Shown: positions 58,601-64,000 of the stretch, in pieces
Layout: the number at the start of each line of letters is the position of its first letter
Position numbering within the stretch: position 1 is the first letter of the stretch
Origin: Bolinopsis microptera
Taxonomy: Eukaryota; Ctenophora; Tentaculata; Lobata; Bolinopsidae
Reading direction: 5' to 3'
Length of the DNA: 64,000 nucleotides
NCBI RefSeq assembly: GCF_026151205.1
Contig: NC_087072.1
Location: 7,240,084 to 7,304,083 of the forward strand
Notes under the pieces: model-generated
Databases searched by the model: none
The model's input: only the letters and a program-made list of their open reading frames with translations
What the model was told of the DNA's origin: nothing
Program-made: the position numbers and the translations under genes

Positions 58601-60932
58601 AAACGGTTCCAATGGTTTGGTTGGCACCCTTGTGGATCTGGAAGTACATTACCAGTTATTTGGGAAAATAAGCCTTAAATGAGCCTTAAATTGGGCCAAA
58701 AAGGGGCACCATACTTGTATTAACTCTATGAAATCTTTGAAATCTCAAATTCGAAAACACCCGAAAATGCCCTTTTTTCTACCCATTTTTCGGCCCATTT
58801 TCCTATTTTTCGGCCCCTAATAACTGGTTTTCTGCAACGGTTCACACTTGTACTATCTCTAGGCAACTCAACCACTACAATTTGGGCAAGTCCCAGCCAA
58901 TTAAAGCCGAAAATCTGGTTTTAACTTGTACATTTCAATAAACACCTAAAAGGCCAATTGTCCGTCAAATTTCTGTGTGTGCCAGTCTCTGAAATTCTCA
59001 AACAATTGTAAACGCTCTCCCTGATCTATTAGGGCAGTTAACATTTCTCCTTGTTTTGGAAATCCGGTTCCCAGCGTTGTTTTGGAAATTTTTTAGAATT
59101 TAAAGTTTTGGCATATTCAAACTTCATGCCCCTTTTTCACCGGTTCAAAACACTATCCTGGCGTATTAGAACTGATAACTTGTATGATTGATCAGTTTTA
59201 GGCTGTTTAGGGAGGAATTTGAAATTGAGAAAATGTCTCCATTTTGAGGAATCATAATATGCTTTTCTAAAAACTAGCAAATATGTCACATTTAGATAAA
59301 AAAAGGACCCACGCTCAAACATTTTTCGAGGTACGTTAGGCGCGCGCACAGGCGTTCCTTTTAATACGATTATAACGTATCATCTCGGTTTAAAAATCAA
59401 CATCGCGTGATCACGTACAGTACATGACCCACTGCACATATAAACTGACTTATTCAGTGAACAAAGAGTGTGACTCTATAAGTACTGCGAAACGGACATT
59501 GTTTTAGTCAATAAACTGGGATGAACTGCTTTTGTTGTCACGGTCAGAAAAATAAACTACTGCATTCTGGACCAAACAGTTTACTGTGACTTTTGAGGTG
59601 AAGATTAGGCGCACATCAGTGTTTTGTTTAGCTCACCAAGATTTAAGGACTACTCGAAAGTGAGGGATTTTACTCTGGAGAAGCAAACATCGACCGTTAG
59701 CTGTTATTAATGCTATTTGTTTGTTTAAAAGGCGAAATGCGGGATTCTATTCGCTTTAAATCAGATCCCATAATGTTACTTGACTTAGTGCGACTTCGAT
59801 GTCCAAGCAAAAATATTTGTTAAACCTTAGTTCGTTAAATTTTTGCGGTTCTTCTGAAATCCCGCCTTTGTTGTACTATTAAAAATGAATAATTAATACT
59901 GCCGATATCTCAGTTCTCGATAGGCATAGAATCGTCTTATGGCCTTACTTATCGAACCGGATTTTTAAGTTAGAAATTTGGCGGCCAAATTCTGTAGTAT
60001 ATCCCGCCTGCAAATCGTACATTATTTAACCTTTTAAACATTATTCAACCTTTTAATATCTAAAGTAAATTATTAGATTAAGTAGTTAGATGGGGTGCTG
60101 TGTAAAGGTAATAACGATGTACACGGCTCTACACATGGTATAACAGCAGTAAATTTTTCCTATCACAAATCTAAGTATTAGAATATACAAAAGGATTACT
60201 AAGACTATGCAGTAGGACTGCTTGGGCTTTAAAAAGCTCTAAAAACGTTCAGTCCTCGACCGTGAAACTTGGGTGATAGGATCTTGTCCATAACTGACCA
60301 GAAAAGTACTGAGTACGGGCTAATAGTATAAAGTATTGAATACAGTTATACATTTCGAATACGTTGGTGCAAATAAAGTATAATTTCTTAGACAACAAAA
60401 ATTAATGTTTAGGACTTTTTGGCGGCGGTCAATTCAACAGCCGATGGTTCATCAGAACCGTAGTGGTCCACTTAAACATAATTATAAACCTTACATTGAC
60501 TTCATTTATACTATACAAATTAATGTGATCGAGATCTGCAAACAAAGTGTGCTTTTTGAAGTATAATTGCGACTAAAATTTGACATTTTTAAATTGAGAA
60601 CCAGGCTAATTTAAAGCAGATTTGGTAAAGTTAACTACGTCATAAAAATAACTTGTTAGTCATTCAACAATCCAAATTACGTTCCAAACTTAATATCGAA
60701 TAATTACCTGCGAATAACTTGTCGCTAACGACTCTACGTGACGCATGTGATTTTGACAGAGAACGACTTCAGAGGGATGAGGAAAATTCCCGTCGAATAG
60801 AATTAATATCAAATCATAGAACTTTTTTGAAAGAGTCGATGTGTTTTTTGACTGATCAATCGAAATACGTGTGTACCTCTTTTCTTCGTTACAACAAACA
60901 GAACACTTGTGGTCAACTTTTTGTCCGCACAT
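49593..60932 (-). CDS. DUF6589-family protein, intact, 977 residues
   Basis: Exons 5' to 3': 60708-60932, 56882-57013, 56419-56560, 55870-56112, 55148-55390, 54729-54962, 54292-54557, 53841-53984, 53475-53740, 53183-53276, 52916-53037, 50746-50978, 50402-50575, 50007-50198, 49593-49816. All 14 junctions agree in phase; total 2934 bp, no internal stop. The N-terminus (MCGQKVDHKCSVCC...VVLCQNHMRH) has a probable zinc site: C10, C13, C59, H62. The core carries DUF6589 hallmarks as I remember them: SAVNILGKMGVCCNSRTVRD, VLVLDNFNVV (D358), WIAGDQLTQERI (D502), SYGDGERETL and RRMGHTKYAYM (748-755), NDYVLELMNNF (E798), NFFKFEPGRKP. It ends in a long acidic tail (EDEVLDDEEDGEEDDN). The function of the family is unknown. 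The first-position Asp in a VLVLDN strand, the GDQ motif and a late Glu suggest, as inference, an RNase H-like transposase fold. Introns hold several mobile elements. Confidence 0.85.
51087..52450. mobile_element. nested elements in a DUF6589 gene intron
   Basis: The inner element, 51368-52277, is flanked by TTAA (51364-51367 and 52278-52281) and has inverted ends that start with a poly-G tract (16 or more G) and continue for about 180 bp (GACCAACAA, ACCGGACCCCAACCGCCAAA, and GGGCATGTTCAGGGTATTTG). Outside it lie repeated GGGGAACTTTGGGAAAGTCC segments at 51112, 51258 and 52385. The TTAA suggests a piggyBac-like non-autonomous element inserted in an older repeat. Confidence 0.75.
57784..59260. 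mobile_element. non-autonomous inverted-repeat element in the first DUF6589 intron
   Basis: Ends ATATTATGATTCCT at 57784 and AGGAATCATAATAT ending at 59260, with further inverted similarity to GGAGACATTTT. Internally, 58056-58143 and 58594-58700 are direct repeats (AAACGGTTCCAAT, TTGGTTGGCACCC, GGATCTGGAA), and 58396-58505 is inverted at about 58815-58925. The 122-codon minus ORF at 58281-58649 is within this structure and looks non-coding. Confidence 0.65.
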
Positions 60933-60983
60933 TATCAATAAATTGTTATAAGTAGGACTAATCCCCTCTGCCGAGATTCTGTT

Positions 60984-60991
60984 CTTTTATA
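60984..60991 (-). promoter_or_regulatory. TATA box of the DUF6589 gene
   Basis: CACTATAAAAGAAC on the minus strand places TATAAAAG 52 to 59 bases before the ATG at 60932. Initiation about 30 bases downstream would leave a 5' UTR of about 20 to 25 bases. It supports 60932 as the real start. Confidence 0.6.
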
Positions 60992-62367
60992 GTGAATTTT
61001 TGTGCCACACCTGAATTAAATTTTCTCATGGTTTTTATGTTCAACACCACGTGATAGATCTAACAAGGGAGGGCGTTCCTCTGCATAGTTTGTGTGAACT
61101 CAAGTACACTCTGACATTGGACTATGATCAGTCGACTTCATCCCAACGAATCAATTGACTATCCAAAAATCCCACGGAGCTCGCTTAAATTAAAACATGT
61201 TTCCGAATTCTTTTTAATTAAGAATTTAAGGAGGGGTGGCTACCTCAGACTCTAGACTCTTTAGAACATATTCCATAATTACTTCCATATAATATAAATA
61301 TTTTCTGACAACTTATCACGTGTCGTTACCTGGGGACCCCAGGCTATTATGTTCATAAAGATTTGGCGGAATGACAGGCTGAGCGCGGCGCAGTAACACG
61401 TGTCGATGAGAAGCATCATATATACTGATGTTGTGAGCAAAAACAACGTCATTCACAGGGGTCAAAAGAAATTGAACAGGGCTGATAATGGGTTGGGTCC
61501 AAATAATATAACACAGAGAGAGATAAAGATCGCAAAACAAAATGATAGTTCATCTGTTCATGGCTGTGGCAACGAATTTACTACCATACTACAGCTGTAC
61601 TAGTTCTCCGACTATTCTGTGTCTGGTGTGGGCAGTATCCAGTAACCGGGCCAAGTCCGTTCACCGGTCTGCAGAATTTTATGACAAGCTTAGCAAGAAG
61701 ACTTGAAGAGTTCATACCATCGCAAGAAGAATCTACAAGTCTACCAGCTGGTTAGGCAACAATAAACAATTGACTAAATTACGAGGCCAGTTTATAATAT
61801 GCAATATGCTATCGGTCTTCTTCGATCACTTTCATCAACAAACAATCCTGAACGACAAACTCCTAATTATATATGATAATACTATGGTGCCAGTTTGAGT
61901 TCGTCTTGTAGACATGGTTAATTAATACATTATGCAATGTGATATATCTGAACATCTAGAATCCGAACGTATCAACTGTATGTGCGGTGACCTTACTAGT
62001 CATTACAATTATACTTAGCTTGCCGCTCATAGTAGCACTTCACCTAGGGCCCGATGTAATTGCTATGGCCAGTTTACTGGTCATCTGGTGTTACGGTGTC
62101 CCTTATTTTGTTTACATGTATTTTTATGGCTCGTCGGGCGAATTTAATTTAATTTCTGATTAAATGTTGTGAATTTGTGTTACAATTTGAAAGTTGATCG
62201 ATAAATTAACTTAGACTGAGTCCTTCGGCTACATCTCTATCTCACACTTCCTCACTTACCCCCACCAAGAGAAAGTAAACTTCGTTGACGACGGAAATAT
62301 GATTATGATTGGCTTGAAACTGTATATATGCTACCTTTTGAATATTTAAGCAGTCCCTCATTTAAAG
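60992..62367. other. intergenic, no gene recognised
   Basis: No ORF with support. Around 62085-62160 a segment reading TTTTATGGCTCGTCGGGCG with an AATTT tail could be a retrotransposon 3' end, but nothing coding is attached. Confidence 0.45.
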
Positions 62368-62538
62368 ATGGTTGCGGAAAGAGCAGTTAAGAAAACAGCT
62401 GAGAAGGACGATATAGAAGCAGGAGGCTCGTATGAAATAAGTGAACCCGACGATGAGAAGTTAGAAAACAAGGTTGTCGAAGTTCTTGTCGAGATTAACG
62501 AACAACCTGGTTTACGTGATTACACGATCAGTTACTAA
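62368..62538 (+). CDS. small acidic ORF, 56 residues
   Basis: ATG at 62368, stop TAA at 62536-62538. The peptide (MVAERAVKKTAEKDDIEAGG onward to LRDYTISY) is rich in Glu, Asp, Lys and Val, has no hydrophobic segment, and uses varied codons as real coding sequence does. A TATATAT stretch lies about 45 bases upstream (62321-62328). I know no family for it. It may be a whole micro-protein or a first exon. Confidence 0.4.
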   Translation: MVAERAVKKTAEKDDIEAGGSYEISEPDDEKLENKVVEVLVEINEQPGLRDYTISY

Positions 62539-62999
62539 AGTTTTCTAGCTTGATAAAACGATATTTTCTGTCAATCTTCGATATTATTACAGCCTAATAT
62601 GACTGTTATAGTTTAATTCCGTCTTCTAACCCCTCTCGCCTTCGTGCTCGATATTATAATATTATATAAATTAGTGACATCACCAGATGGGTTTAAAGCT
62701 AATGGTATTACTAATAGTTTTGCCTTTAGTATTTGAGACGGGCTTTGAGAAAATCTCTCTAAACAGGCAGGTTTACATAGTTAGTGTGTAACTGAAATCG
62801 GTAATCTTTTCGGCAAATGCCAGCTACTGTAATTTAAACCAGAATTATAGCATATATTCTTAGATGACACTAACACGCAGCTCTGAACATCATACATTCT
62901 ATTCAACTGTAATTATAGTGTTAAGAATTTGTATAATATACTGGCACGTCTGCCAGCTTTATTCTGACACAATAGAAATATAAATCACTCTACACGACA
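62539..62999. other. intergenic, nothing recognised
   Basis: AT-rich, no ORF or repeat that I can support. Confidence 0.5.
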
Positions 63000-63214
63000 C
63001 CGGAACGGGGTCCGGACTCTAGGGCGTAAGACTCTAGGGCGTAAGACTCTAGGGTCTTAGGGTTAGGGTTAGGGTTAGGGTTTGGGTTTGGGTTAGGGTT
63101 AGGGTTAGGGTTAGGGTTAGGATAAGGGTTAGGGTGATGGTTAGGGTTAGGGCGCCGCCCTAAAGTCTCACGCCCTAGAGTCTTACGCCCTAGAGTCCCG
63201 GACCCCACCGGAAC
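63000..63214. repeat. telomeric TTAGGG array inside a foldback
   Basis: About 15 TTAGGG-type hexamers (63057-63150, with TTTGGG, ATAAGGG and GATGG variants) are bracketed by inverted segments: GGGGTCCGGACTCTAGGGCG on the left and CGCCCTAGAGTCCCGGACCCC (as two pieces) on the right. Each flank carries the block GACTCTAGGGCGTAA twice. Confidence 0.9.
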
Positions 63215-63653
63215 TTCGATATGTTCCTAAGTTATACATTACGTCAATATTTAAGTGCAGACGGTAAAGTGCAGTGATCGTTCCTTCAGTTACGCAATAG
63301 ACTAGTTGTTCCCCTTGAAGATGTATCATGTACAGTAAAGCTTTGAACCCCGGTCCAAATTAATATCGCCTCAATCGAAAGTTGCTGGTAACAACTTATA
63401 AGTCAGTCTGATATTTCAGTCTCGGTGTAATTTTGGGCAGTATCTAGATAGCCCGACCACTGTCCGCGGACAACTGTCTGCCAGATCATATTACTGCATA
63501 ATAACAGTATCCCTTGAATCAAGCAACAGGTGTTTTGTGAATAGTTGATTGGTTACCAGATCATATGAATGGTATGTATGGTATCTTCTTAGTAACGACT
63601 AGCATAATTAATTGTAGCGTAGTAAATTACTGGATCAAACGATTGGGCGACAT
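63215..63653. other. intergenic, nothing recognised
   Basis: No gene or repeat that I can support. Confidence 0.45.
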
Positions 63654-63720
63654 CTGTCCGACAGCGACATCTGTCCGAAAGCTGAATTAGGGATTTCGGA
63701 CAGATGTCGCTGTCGGACAG
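63654..63720. repeat. 27-bp perfect hairpin
   Basis: Arms 63654-63680 and 63694-63720 are exact reverse complements around 13 bases. The sub-motif GCGACATCTGTCCG also occurs singly at 63646-63659 and 63734-63747, so the block is a cluster of one 14-bp motif in both orientations. Confidence 0.92.
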
Positions 63721-64000
63721 GAGTCGTTTTTGGCGACATCTGTCCGAATTTCGGATCATATTGTAATTTCGGTTCACATTCGTATTTCACAAGCTCACAG
63801 GTAATCTCGTGACGTTCTAAAGCTGATGTGATCCCTTAAGATCTGATCCATCGATACGTGATTGACTAGTTGAGAACAGGATCGTGCTAGCCGTACCCTA
63901 ACAAGCTGTCGATCACATCACAGGACATGAGTACATATAGGACAGCAGTATGGAGATCACTTATCGCAATCCACAATGGCAACCAATCTTCAGTTTATCC

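Noticed and set aside
58281-58649. 122-codon minus ORF in the first DUF6589 intron
   Set aside because: Lies inside a non-autonomous element with internal direct and inverted repeats; shows no domain and does not fit the exon phases of the gene.
62990-63208. Minus ORF with PNPNPN repeats, similar to malaria-type low-complexity protein
   Set aside because: It is the telomeric hexamer array translated; no start context or splice sites.

Overview
The window is nuclear DNA of a ciliated animal. It is AT-rich, with spliced genes and canonical GT/AG introns, TTAGGG-type telomeric repeats, and a dense population of non-LTR, Penelope-like and LTR retrotransposon fragments plus many short terminal-inverted-repeat elements. 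The presence of the axonemal ruler gene CCDC40 requires an organism with motile cilia. A cnidarian or another early-branching invertebrate is my best guess; the sequence does not settle the phylum. There is a 100-N assembly gap at 11728-11827.

Layout: 1-11.3 kb is mostly intergenic, with a broken non-LTR retrotransposon (4364-5740, minus), a pogo-like MITE (about 8.1-8.6 kb), a possible secreted-protein first exon (9323-9468, minus) and a Penelope-like fragment (11277-11727). 11.9-24.4 kb, minus strand, is CCDC40: I resolved 13 consecutive internal exons in phase, plus three alternative 5' units (N1, N2, N3), each with its own ATG and each ending in the same splice phase. The last part of CCDC40 is missing at the gap. 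24.4-44.8 kb is repeat territory: a pentanucleotide array, an LTR retrotransposon with a mosaic LTR pair, an Ulp1-like protease remnant, a truncated reverse transcriptase that runs into a 99-bp satellite, several MITEs and GC-rich hairpins. 44.8-60.9 kb, minus strand, holds two intact spliced genes in tandem: a 977-residue DUF6589-type protein (15 exons, 49593-60932) followed 614 bp downstream by a compact 523-residue RecQ-like helicase (10 exons, 44803-48978). 60.9-64 kb has a small acidic ORF, a foldback element filled with telomeric repeats, and a long hairpin.

Main points of interest: (1) the intact DUF6589 plus RecQ pair, which looks like a co-inherited and possibly mobile or transposon-derived system; (2) three minisatellites in CCDC40 that each start at a 5' splice site and carry a copy of that splice site in every unit; (3) triplicated, phase-compatible first exons of CCDC40; (4) a foldback element with 363-bp arms that nearly fills one CCDC40 intron; (5) an LTR pair that is diverged in one half and identical in the other. 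Exon models were made by hand from splice signals, reading phase and protein resemblance remembered from the families; no database search was run.
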